Shown: piece by piece, positions 25,453 to 32,529 of the stretch | Position numbering within the stretch: position 1 is the first letter of the stretch | Layout of the letters: every line of letters begins with the position of its first letter | Assembly: GCF_900091415.1 (NCBI RefSeq) | Contig: NZ_FMHU01000001.1 | Location: 1,984,001-2,048,000 of the forward strand | Source of the DNA: Micromonospora inyonensis | GTDB lineage: Bacteria; Actinomycetota; Actinomycetes; Mycobacteriales; Micromonosporaceae | Length of the DNA: 64,000 bases | Direction of reading: 5' to 3' | The notes under the pieces: model-generated | The model's database searches: none | What the model saw: only the letters and a program-made list of their open reading frames with translations | What the model was told of the DNA's origin: nothing | Translations under genes and position numbers: made by a program

Positions 25453-26463
25453 TCAGGCAGCGTCGGGGTGCCAGCGGACGGCAGCGGCGGCGGCGAGGTC
25501 ACCGGCGTGCGCGAAGCCGGCCAGCACCACCAGGTCCCCCGGTCGCGGGCGACCCTGCCGGAGCGTCTCGTGCAGGGTGACCGGCACCGCCGCGCCGAAG
25601 AGGTTGCCGTACTCGTCGAAGGTGTCCGGATGCCGCGCCGCGTCGACGCCCAGGGACTCCCGCCAGTTGGCCAGGAAGAGCCGGTTCGGCTGGTTGGTGA
25701 CCAGCAGGTCGATCGCCGAGGTGGGGACGTCGAGGCGGTCGCAGAGCAGGTTGACCACCTCCGGTACGAGGGCGTTGCCCCGCTCGATGATCTTCCGGAC
25801 CTTGTCCGGCGTGAACGAGACGTCGAGCTGACTGCGTCCCGGCTCCCAGTAGCGGCGGCCGTCCTCCAGCCGGACACCCATGTCCCCGGCGAACTCGCCG
25901 ATGTTGCGCAGCTCGATGTCGAGGATCGGCGACTCGTCCCCCACCCGCAGATAGCCGACCCCGCAGCCGTCGCCGGGCACCGAGGCATGCGACCGACGGC
26001 GGACCTCGGACTGGGCGAACATCTGCCCGGCGGTGTTCTGCGCGCAGCAGATCAGCGCGGTGCGGGCCTCGCCGGTGCGCAGGATCTGCCGGGCGGTACG
26101 GAGCATGTGGACGAAGGAGGCGCAGCCGCCGTTGTGCACGTCCAGGACCCAGCCCGGGTCCTGCCCGAGCCGGTGCGCCACCGCCGCTCCCGCGCCGGTC
26201 CACGGCAGGTCGGGCAGTTGGACGTTGGTGAGCAGGACGTCCAGCGGTCCGTCACCCCGGGCGGCGGCGCGGTCCAGCACCGGCCGGGCCGCCTTCTCGA
26301 TCATGTCCACGGCGGTCTCACCCGGGGCGACGTGCCGGCGGTACCGGGGCGACTTGAACATCACGCTCTCCCGGAGCGCGTCGTCGTCGCCACCGTAGAA
26401 GTCCACGGTCACCCGTTGCTCCGGCAGGTAGCTGCCGACGTCCACCAGACTGACCGGGTTCAC
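25453..26463 (-). CDS. KAS III-like acyltransferase with altered active site
   Basis: A 336-residue thiolase-fold protein related to 3-oxoacyl-ACP synthase III. The nucleophile is kept, Cys114 in HNGGCASF, and Asn287 in EYGNLFGAA matches the third catalytic residue. The second catalytic motif, normally HQAN, reads NQPN (residues 257-260), so the histidine is replaced by Asn. Decarboxylative condensation normally needs that histidine; loss of it points to acyl transfer or another reaction. GTG 26463 is the start. No acyl carrier protein or pathway gene is adjacent, so product and substrate are unknown. Confidence 0.85.
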   Translation of the reverse strand: MNPVSLVDVGSYLPEQRVTVDFYGGDDDALRESVMFKSPRYRRHVAPGETAVDMIEKAARPVLDRAAARGDGPLDVLLTNVQLPDLPWTGAGAAVAHRLGQDPGWVLDVHNGGCASFVHMLRTARQILRTGEARTALICCAQNTAGQMFAQSEVRRRSHASVPGDGCGVGYLRVGDESPILDIELRNIGEFAGDMGVRLEDGRRYWEPGRSQLDVSFTPDKVRKIIERGNALVPEVVNLLCDRLDVPTSAIDLLVTNQPNRLFLANWRESLGVDAARHPDTFDEYGNLFGAAVPVTLHETLRQGRPRPGDLVVLAGFAHAGDLAAAAAVRWHPDAA

Positions 26464-26743
26464 GCGCCCTCCCGGGCTCGGTGGGGGTGACTGACCAGCC
26501 GGAACCGGGGGTCGGGTCTACTCATCGAGGATCGCCCCTGTCGTGCGGTTCTGCGGACGTCCTTCGCTTGGTGATCATCGTCGCCGGGAACCCGGCTCCG
26601 CACAAGTAGACCCCCGACGATCGCCGCGCCGGTCGTGGCGTCCCGGCCCGGTCGGGGGACGCCGGGATTGCGGGAACGGTGACCGGGTCCCTTATTGGAA
26701 CCCACCGTGCACAGTGGACCAGGACAGATGTCATGGTTGGTGC

Positions 26744-26771
26744 GTGCATTGCGCATGACAAATCAATGCAC
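26744..26771. promoter_or_regulatory. Inverted repeat in a long gap
   Basis: GTGCATTG and CAATGCAC, eight perfect pairs around twelve bases, lie in the 604-base gap 26464-27067. The flanks are the most A/T-rich part of the region (ATGACAAATCAATGCA), as at a promoter. No gene is supported in the gap; short frames there have poor codon use. Confidence 0.4.
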
Positions 26772-26979
26772 TGTGCGGATGGTGAAATCAAGGCCCTTCC
26801 GTCGAGGCTCGAACCGACCCCGTTCTGGCCGGTGTGGCGCGGTGTCGCGTCCGGCTCGACCCTTCTGAGCTGCCGAGATGTGAATTGCAACCGGTTCGGA
26901 TGAAGGCGGGGCAAAGGATCGTAGGGCCGTGTCCGGGACTTCGCAAATCGAGAGCACAACTTCACACCGTTGGGCGGAC

Positions 26980-27008
26980 GTTGACGCGGCCGAATGGCTG
27001 GCATAACT
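26980..27008 (+). promoter_or_regulatory. Probable promoter of the small secreted protein gene
   Basis: TTGACG (26980-26985), a 17-base spacer and TAACTT (27003-27008) fit a vegetative actinobacterial promoter. The start codon is 60 bases further, behind GAGAGGGGA. Confidence 0.5.
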
Positions 27009-27067
27009 TTTCCTCAGCCAGCCGGAATGGCACCCGGAAAAGGGTGTCAGAGAGAGGGGAAACAGAA

Positions 27068-27325
27068 ATGGGCCGTATCACCAAGACCCTGCTCGCCACC
27101 ACCCTGGCCGTCGGTGGGATGTTCGCCGCTGCCGCCCCGGCCTCGGCCAGTGGGGACCTGGTGGACGTCACCGTCGGTGACGTCGTCGTCCTGAACGACG
27201 TCGAGGTCGACGTGGCCGCCGCGGTCTGCGGGATCGTCGACGTGAACGCGCTGATCGAGCACCTCAACCAGCACGGCGAGGCCGACTGCCTGGACATCCT
27301 CGGCGGCAAGATCGTCAAGAACTGA
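27068..27325 (+). CDS. Small secreted protein
   Basis: An 85-residue protein with a clear signal peptide (MGRITKTLLATTLAVGGMFA, cut after APASAS). The mature part is short, acidic and Val/Asp-rich (DVTVGDVVVLNDVEVDVAA) with two cysteines (AAVCGIVDV and EADCLDILG) that could make one disulphide. It resembles the small secreted beta-rich proteins found beside chaplins in actinomycetes, but chaplin motifs are missing, so I do not name it. ATG 27068 follows GAGAGGGGA. Strong promoter, long upstream gap and strong terminator suggest high, regulated expression. Confidence 0.75.
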   Translation: MGRITKTLLATTLAVGGMFAAAAPASASGDLVDVTVGDVVVLNDVEVDVAAAVCGIVDVNALIEHLNQHGEADCLDILGGKIVKN

Positions 27326-27334
27326 TTCGTCGAC

Positions 27335-27381
27335 CGGTGCCCCGCACCGCTCGCCCGCGAGGGCGACGGTGCGGGGCACCG
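27335..27381 (+). terminator. Very strong terminator hairpin
   Basis: CGGTGCCCCGCACCG (27335-27349) pairs fully with 27367-27381, and TCGCCC with GGGCGA inside it, leaving one bulged C and a GCGA loop of the stable GNRA type. It lies ten bases after the secreted-protein stop and is followed by GCGTTTGTC. Confidence 0.88.
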
Positions 27382-27424
27382 GCGTTTGTCCGCCGATCCC
27401 GCACGGTGCGGGCGATTGCGGGGG

Positions 27425-27703
27425 TCAGGGCCGCCGGTGCCGGGTCGGACCGGATCGGGCGCAGGGTGCGAGGTGGTCGGTGGGCAGGGTGCACCGGCCC
27501 CCGCCGGTCAGTTGCCGGTCACAGAAGACCCGATGCCGTACGCCCTGGGCGTCCTCGGTCGAGACGGTCACCTCTCCGGCGTCGATCCGTGTGGTGAGCA
27601 GAGCGAGGGCGCGCGTGGCGGTGCGGGCGAAGATCCGGGCGCGGCTCAGGTCGGGTACGACGACCGGCACGTGGATCACCCATCGTTCCTCGGACGCGGT
27701 CAT
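27425..27703 (-). CDS. Cys-rich small protein (module copy 2)
   Basis: A 92-residue protein. The first 38 residues (WVIHVPVVVPDLSRARIFA...) look like a small fold of their own; the second half is the conserved EVTVSTEDAQGVRHRVFCDR then GGGRCTLPTDHLAPC. The spacing C-x9-C-x5-H-x3-C equals that of the fusion protein at 6042, so a metal site is plausible. Its ATG overlaps the stop of the DivIVA-like gene by four bases, which means coupled translation. No known family can be named; function unknown. Confidence 0.75.
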   Translation of the reverse strand: MTASEERWVIHVPVVVPDLSRARIFARTATRALALLTTRIDAGEVTVSTEDAQGVRHRVFCDRQLTGGGRCTLPTDHLAPCARSGPTRHRRP

Positions 27704-28017
27704 CGCTGGTCCCGGGCGGTCGGGCGCAGGGCGTACGTGGTCTGCCAGTCGCGGAGCGCGTCCTTGATCCGTTTGTTCTCGTCGAGGACGGCGTCCAGCG
27801 CCGTCTGCGCGACGGCCAGTTCGTCGGCGACGCGGTGCAGGAACGCGCGTATCTCCTCCGGGTCGAGCCCGTGGCGGCGGGTGGCGAAGCAGCGGGCGCG
27901 GACCTGCCAGGGGCGCAACGGTCGGTATGCGGACGGTGGGGCCGCGTTGACGGGGTGCCGGTACGCCGGCCGACGCCGATGCTGCCGGCCGAGCAGGCGA
28001 CGCAGGAGTGTGCGCAT
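27700..28017 (-). CDS. Short DivIVA-like protein (module copy 2)
   Basis: A 105-residue protein. A basic N-terminus (MRTLLRRLLGRQHRRRP) precedes the segment CFATRRHGLDPEEIRAFLHR, which resembles the start of DivIVA/Wag31-type domains (F...GYDP.EVD.FL), and a helical VADELAVAQTALDAVLDENK run likely to form a coiled coil. True DivIVA proteins are far longer. ATG 28017 is supported by position and by the paralogue at 6042. It is the first gene of a two-gene operon divergent from a short GntR regulator. A role in polar growth is only a guess. Confidence 0.75.
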   Translation of the reverse strand: MRTLLRRLLGRQHRRRPAYRHPVNAAPPSAYRPLRPWQVRARCFATRRHGLDPEEIRAFLHRVADELAVAQTALDAVLDENKRIKDALRDWQTTYALRPTARDQR

Positions 28018-28290
28018 CAGGTGACCGCCCTTCGGGGTGTCCGCTCTCGTCTGTCGAATCTGTCGTTCGGATGGATGGGTGGTCTCCGGCGTTCGGGTCC
28101 GCCGGAGACCACCCGGCCCGACCACCGCAGCCCCCATTCCGCAGTACGGCGACCGGACGTGTGGTGTCTGGTGAGGTCGGGTGCTGGCACGGCTGACGAG
28201 AGGATTCAGCCGTGCCAGCACTGTGGGCACCCAACCGGGAGGCCGGTTGCCTACCAGGCGATCCGCCGCCAGGAACCCGTCACGAACATA

Positions 28291-28341
28291 CAATGCAAAC
28301 CATGCAAAGTGCAAGGCTGAGTATGGTTACCACGCAAAGTG
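28291..28341. promoter_or_regulatory. Repeated GCAAA boxes, candidate GntR operators
   Basis: CCATGCAAAGTG (28300-28311) and CCACGCAAAGTG (28330-28341) are direct repeats 30 bases apart, about three helical turns, with a further CAATGCAAAC at 28291. They lie in the 378-base space between the divergent DivIVA-like and GntR genes. Autoregulation is the likely role. The rest of that space shows no gene. Confidence 0.5.
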
Positions 28342-28395
28342 TTGGATGGCTGGTGGCGGCCATGGGAAGATCTTGGGGCCTACCAGGAGTTGCCC

Positions 28396-28617
28396 ATGCC
28401 CCGAGTCTCAGACCGTCAACGCATCGCCCAAGATATCCGTGACAAGATCGCCTCCGGCGAGTACGGACCCGGTGCGAAACTACCGACGTTGCGCGAGATG
28501 ATCGCGCAGTACGGCGTCTCGGCAGAGCCTGTCCGTTCCGCCCTGCTCATCCTCCAAGCGGAAGGTCTGGTGGAGGGGCATCAGGGCAAGGGCGTGTTCG
28601 TGGCCGACCGTTCCTGA
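28396..28617 (+). CDS. Short GntR-type winged-helix regulator (module copy 2)
   Basis: A 73-residue protein made only of a GntR winged helix: RQRIAQDIRDKIASGEYGPG, AKLPTLREMIAQYGVS, AEPVRSALLILQAEGLVEGH and QGKGVFVADRS. ATG 28396 has AGGAG seven bases upstream. It is paralogous to the regulator at 5491 and in the same divergent arrangement. With no ligand domain, it may simply hold the module at a set level. Confidence in the fold is high; targets are inferred. Confidence 0.87.
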   Translation: MPRVSDRQRIAQDIRDKIASGEYGPGAKLPTLREMIAQYGVSAEPVRSALLILQAEGLVEGHQGKGVFVADRS

Positions 28618-28745
28618 ACCCTGGATCCGTGACACTGGTCGGATGACGGTGGTACCCGCCTCTCCGGCGCACGTCGACGGCTTCCTGGCTCCTGCGGCGG
28701 AGGTGGAGAACCTATCGGAGCGGATGGCCCGTCACACTGACTGTC

Positions 28746-29381
28746 ATGATGCGGGGGCGTGATCGTGTGCGGTGGGTGGCGACTGGGCCGGTCGTCGGGA
28801 TGGCGTTGGGTGCCGTCGACTCTGTGGTGAACCATGTGCCGATCTGGCTCGGCGAGGTCGGCACGGCGCGGGCCGAGCGGGGTGCCTGGTCGCAGGCTGC
28901 GGAGTTCGCCAGCCTCATCCTCGACGCCGGCTGGGCGTGGGCCGGGACGGCCGTGCTGGTGGGCTGGCTGGTCAGCCGGCACACGCGACCCGCTACGGGC
29001 GTGCTGCGCGGCGCGGTGGCCGGGGCCCTCGCGTTGCTCTTCGCCACCACCGCCTACTACGGCATGGATGTGATCTTCGACGGCGGCGCGTGGTGGTACA
29101 GGGCGACCCGGTACTGGTTGATCGGCAGCGTGGTGCTCGGCCCTGCGCTCGGGATCGTGGGCGCGTCGATCCGGCGACCCGGTCCGGTCGGGACCCTCGC
29201 CGCCCTGCTGGTGCCGGCTGGCGCCGCACTGCAGATGGTGGTCCTGCCTCCGCCGCCGGACAGCCTGATGGCGCAGCCGGTGCGGCTGACCGTCTGGCTG
29301 TCGGCGGCGGCGGCCACTGTGTTGATCATGCGTGCGAGGAGCCGTCGGGGGGTTCTGGCCGCGTCGGTCAGGCCGAGCTGA
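28746..29381 (+). CDS. Integral membrane protein of unknown function
   Basis: A 211-residue protein with about five membrane helices (ATGPVVGMALGAVDSVV, WAWAGTAVLVGWLVS, VLRGAVAGALALLFATTAYY, YWLIGSVVLGPALGIVG, LTVWLSAAAATVLIM). The segment AYYGMDVIFDGGAWW between helices is conserved-looking and aromatic. Small actinobacterial membrane proteins of this general kind are common and uncharacterised. Two ATGs at 28746 and 28749 are both possible. The gene stands alone and ends ten bases before a dispersed repeat. Confidence 0.7.
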   Translation: MMRGRDRVRWVATGPVVGMALGAVDSVVNHVPIWLGEVGTARAERGAWSQAAEFASLILDAGWAWAGTAVLVGWLVSRHTRPATGVLRGAVAGALALLFATTAYYGMDVIFDGGAWWYRATRYWLIGSVVLGPALGIVGASIRRPGPVGTLAALLVPAGAALQMVVLPPPPDSLMAQPVRLTVWLSAAAATVLIMRARSRRGVLAASVRPS

Positions 29382-29390
29382 GGCGGGAAA

Positions 29391-29419
29391 CTGCCCCGTC
29401 TGTGCGGGCAGCTCCAAAG
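29391..29419 (+). repeat. Dispersed hairpin repeat, copy 1
   Basis: These 29 bases, starting CTGCCCCGTCTGTGCGGGCA, occur again exactly but inverted at 37148-37176. CTGCCC and GGGCAG make a six-pair stem. It lies just after the membrane-protein stop and before the XPB stop on the other strand, so it may act as a two-way terminator. Confidence 0.85.
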
Positions 29420-29500
29420 GACCCGGACCAGGAACCCCCGGGGCTCGGCAGGGCGCGGACCGTCCCGAGCAGGTCTCAGCCGGACCCGCCCGCGCCGGGC

Positions 29501-31180
29501 TCAGTCGACGGTGGGCAGCTTCGGGCCGAGGACGTCGTCGGCGTCGACGATCGTGTACGCGTACCCCTGCTCGGCGAGGAAGCGCTGCCGGTGGGCGGCG
29601 TACTCGGTGTCGATGGTGTCCCGGGAGACCACCGTGTAGAAGTGCGCCTGGCGGCCGTCGGCCTTGGGGCGGAGCACCCGGCCGAGCCGCTGCGCCTCCT
29701 CCTGCCGGGAGCCGAACGTGCCGGAGACCTGGATCGCCACCGCCGCCTCGGGCAGGTCGATGGAGAAGTTGCCGACCTTCGAGATGACCAGCGTCCGGAT
29801 CTCGCCGGAGCGGAAGGCGTCGAAGAGCCGTTCCCGCTCCTTGTTGGTGGTCGAGCCCTGCACGATGGGCGCGTCGAGGTATTCGCCGAGCTGGTGGAGC
29901 TGGTCGATGTAGCCGCCGATCACCAGCACCTGCTCGTCCGGGTGCCGCTGCACGAGCGCGCGGACCACCGGGAGCTTGGTCCGGGCGGTCGCCGCCATCC
30001 GGTAGCGCTCCTCGCTCTCGGCGGTCGCGTAGGCCAGACGCTCGGCGTCGGTCAGGGTGACCCGTACCTCGGTGCAGAGCGCCGGGGCGATCCAGCCCTG
30101 CGCCTCGACGTCCTTCCACGGCGCGTCGAACCGCTTCGGGCCGATCAGGCTAAACACGTCGCCCTCCCGGCCGTCCTCCCGGACCAGCGTGGCGGTGAGG
30201 CCGAGCCGGCGACGGGCCTGGAGGTCGGCGGTGAACCGGAAGATCGGCGCGGGCAGCAGGTGCACCTCGTCGTAGATGACCAGGCCCCAGTCGCGGGCTC
30301 CGAACAGGTCGAGGTGGGTGAACGCGCCGCCGCGCCGCGAGGTGAGCACCTGGTACGTGGCGATGGTGACCGGGCGGATCTCCTTGCGCTCGCCGGAGTA
30401 CTCGCCGATCTCGTCCTCGGTCAGCGAGGTGCGGGCGACCAGCTCGCGCTTCCACTGCCGGCCGGCGACCGTGTTGGTGACCAGGATCAGCGTGGTCGCC
30501 TTCGCCTCGGCCATCGCCGCCGCCCCGACCAGGGTCTTGCCCGCGCCGCAGGGCAGCACCACCACACCCGATCCACCGGCCCAGAACGCCTCCACCGCCG
30601 CCCGCTGGTACGACCGCAGCGTCCACGGCTTCCCGCCGTCCTTGCCGGCCTCGGCCAGCTCGATCGGGTGCGCCTCGCCGTCGACGTATCCGGCCAGGTC
30701 CTCGGCTGGCCAGCCGAGCTTGAGCAGGGCCTGCTTGAGCCGACCCCGCTCGGAGGGGTGCACCGCGATCGTGTCGTCGTCGAGCTTCGCGCCGAGCATT
30801 CCGGCGAGCTTCTTGCTCTTGGCGACCTCGATCAGCACCAACCGGTCCAGCGCCCGCAGCACCAGCCCGTGCACCGGATCGTTGGCGAGCTGGAGCCGGC
30901 CGTACCGGTCCATGGTTTCGGCCACGTCGACCAGCAACGCGTGCGGCACGGGGTAGCGGGAGTACTTGAGCAGGGCGTCGACCACACCCTCGGCGTCGTG
31001 CCCGGCGGCTCGGGCGTTCCACAGCCCGAGCGGGGTGAGCCGATAGGTGTGCACGTGTTCGGGGGAGCGCTCCAGCTCCGCGAAGGGCGCGATGGCCATC
31101 CGGCAGGCCTGGGCGTCCGGGTGGTCGATCTCCAGCAGCAGGGTCTTGTCCGACTGCACGATCAGTGGTCCACCGCTCAC
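29501..31180 (-). CDS. XPB/Ssl2-type superfamily 2 DNA helicase
   Basis: A 559-residue helicase like eukaryotic XPB. It opens with an actinobacterial N-terminal domain (GPLIVQSDKTLLLEIDHPDA), a damage-recognition-like part, then the motor: TLRSYQRAAVEAFW, Walker A VLPCGAGKTLVGAAAM, the DEVH box VIYDEVHLLPAP, motif III LGLTATLVREDG, and in the second RecA lobe FRSGEIRTLVISKVGNFSID and the arginine finger motif QRLGRVLRP. GTG 31180 is preceded by GGGAGGA. It is presumed to unwind DNA in repair or transcription. The partner-like Helicase_C_3 gene lies 1.35 kb upstream on the same strand. Confidence 0.93.
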   Translation of the reverse strand: MSGGPLIVQSDKTLLLEIDHPDAQACRMAIAPFAELERSPEHVHTYRLTPLGLWNARAAGHDAEGVVDALLKYSRYPVPHALLVDVAETMDRYGRLQLANDPVHGLVLRALDRLVLIEVAKSKKLAGMLGAKLDDDTIAVHPSERGRLKQALLKLGWPAEDLAGYVDGEAHPIELAEAGKDGGKPWTLRSYQRAAVEAFWAGGSGVVVLPCGAGKTLVGAAAMAEAKATTLILVTNTVAGRQWKRELVARTSLTEDEIGEYSGERKEIRPVTIATYQVLTSRRGGAFTHLDLFGARDWGLVIYDEVHLLPAPIFRFTADLQARRRLGLTATLVREDGREGDVFSLIGPKRFDAPWKDVEAQGWIAPALCTEVRVTLTDAERLAYATAESEERYRMAATARTKLPVVRALVQRHPDEQVLVIGGYIDQLHQLGEYLDAPIVQGSTTNKERERLFDAFRSGEIRTLVISKVGNFSIDLPEAAVAIQVSGTFGSRQEEAQRLGRVLRPKADGRQAHFYTVVSRDTIDTEYAAHRQRFLAEQGYAYTIVDADDVLGPKLPTVD

Positions 31181-31347
31181 GCCGGGTCCTCCCGCTCTCA
31201 CCAGGTCTTACGTCGCCCGACGGCCTCCGGGGCGACCATCCAGTCTTGCACGCGGCGGGATCAGGCAGAAAAATTCACCACAGGGTGCAACCTTCGCGGC
31301 ACTCGCATACGTCTAGCGAAGGGACGGCTGCGCCCCTAGGAGGACAC

Positions 31348-32205
31348 ATGAACAGAGTTCGGTCCACCATCGGGGTCGCCGCCCTGGCAGTGGTCACGCT
31401 GGTCGGTGCGGGCGCGTGCGCGCTCGACCCGCAGGCTGATCCGGCCGGCGACGATCTCGCCGCGGTCAGCGTGTCGGGTGGGTTATCGGGGGAGCGCGCC
31501 TCGCCCGGCTCCGACCAGCTGACCGCCCCGATACCCGCCAGGAAGGCGACCGCGACACTCGGCACCACCCGCACCACCGTCCAGACCACCTCGAACAAGA
31601 CCACGGCCAGCAGCACCTGCCCCCAGGGTGAGTACCAGAGGGCCGTCGAGACGTACCTCGCCAAGCTGGGCACCTTCGGCAAGGTCATCGTGGACGGCAA
31701 GCAGTCCGCCACCGACTGCGCCGCGATCAAGAAGTTCCAGCAGCGGTACGACATCCGTCCCGTCCAGGGTCGCGCCGGACCCACCACTCACGACGTGTCG
31801 AAGCGGCTGGCCACCACGAACGTGAAGAGCTGCAAGACCGGCTCCGGTGTCACGTTCTGCATCGACCTGACCCGGCAGACCACCTGGGCCATGCGCGACG
31901 GCAAGGTGGTCATCCCACCGACGGTGACCCGGACCGGGATGCGCGGCTACGCCACCCCGACCGGCACCTACAAGATCAACAAGCGGAACATCAAGGAGTG
32001 GTCGAACCCGTACGAGGTGTGGCTGCCGTACTGGCAGCGCTTCGTGGGTGGCATCGGCTACCACCAGACCACGACCTACCTGCACGACAAGTCGATCGGC
32101 TCGCACGGCTGCATCAACCTGCTCCCGGCCGACGCCAAGCGGTTCTGGGACTGGGGCAAGGTCGGCTACCGGGTGGTCGTCTTCGGCCGCCGGCCCGGCA
32201 CCTGA
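31348..32205 (+). CDS. L,D-transpeptidase (YkuD) lipoprotein
   Basis: A 285-residue exported protein. The signal sequence IGVAALAVVTLVGAGAC looks like a lipobox with Cys about residue 29. A Ser/Thr-rich linker leads to a peptidoglycan-binding-like part (AIKKFQQRYDIRPVQGRAGP) and the YkuD domain with the catalytic SHGCINLLP near residue 252, preceded by TPTGTYKINKR and a conserved histidine in GYHQTTTYLHD. It should form 3-3 cross-links in the cell wall or attach proteins to it. AGGAGGA precedes ATG 31348. A clear terminator follows. Confidence 0.92.
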   Translation: MNRVRSTIGVAALAVVTLVGAGACALDPQADPAGDDLAAVSVSGGLSGERASPGSDQLTAPIPARKATATLGTTRTTVQTTSNKTTASSTCPQGEYQRAVETYLAKLGTFGKVIVDGKQSATDCAAIKKFQQRYDIRPVQGRAGPTTHDVSKRLATTNVKSCKTGSGVTFCIDLTRQTTWAMRDGKVVIPPTVTRTGMRGYATPTGTYKINKRNIKEWSNPYEVWLPYWQRFVGGIGYHQTTTYLHDKSIGSHGCINLLPADAKRFWDWGKVGYRVVVFGRRPGT

Positions 32206-32216
32206 TCCGATCCGAC

Positions 32217-32263
32217 CGCGTCCACCCTGTCACTTCGTCCCCTCAGGTGACAGGGTGGACGCG
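32217..32263 (+). terminator. Terminator hairpin after the L,D-transpeptidase
   Basis: CGCGTCCACCCTGTCAC (32217-32233) pairs over all 17 bases with GTGACAGGGTGGACGCG (32247-32263) around a 13-base loop, 12 bases after the stop. Confidence 0.88.
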
Positions 32264-32288
32264 GGGGGCGGCGACGGGAGGTCAGCAG

Positions 32289-32525
32289 ATGACGGTCGAC
32301 CGGGACACCACCGCCGGGACGTCGACCGTGTCCACCGCGACCGTGGTGGCGTACGCGGTGGCCGGCGCTGCGGTCCTCGGCTGGTTCCTCTTCGGCTGGC
32401 TCGTGCTCCGGCAGGGATTCGTCGACTCGGTCGGCGAGTCGGCCGGGGCGGCCTTCGCCCTGCTGCTGATCGTCTCGATCGTCGGCACCGTCCGGCGCGG
32501 CCGACGCCGCCCGCCGGCCGGTTGA
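32289..32525 (+). CDS. Small membrane protein
   Basis: A 78-residue protein with two predicted membrane helices (VVAYAVAGAAVLGWFLFGWL and AFALLLIVSIVGTV) and a basic C-terminus (RRGRRRPPAG) that should face the cytosol. ATG 32289 follows GGGAGGTC. It is convergent with the Helicase_C_3 gene, the stops being four bases apart. No family is recognised. Confidence 0.65.
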   Translation: MTVDRDTTAGTSTVSTATVVAYAVAGAAVLGWFLFGWLVLRQGFVDSVGESAGAAFALLLIVSIVGTVRRGRRRPPAG

Positions 32526-32529
32526 GCAG

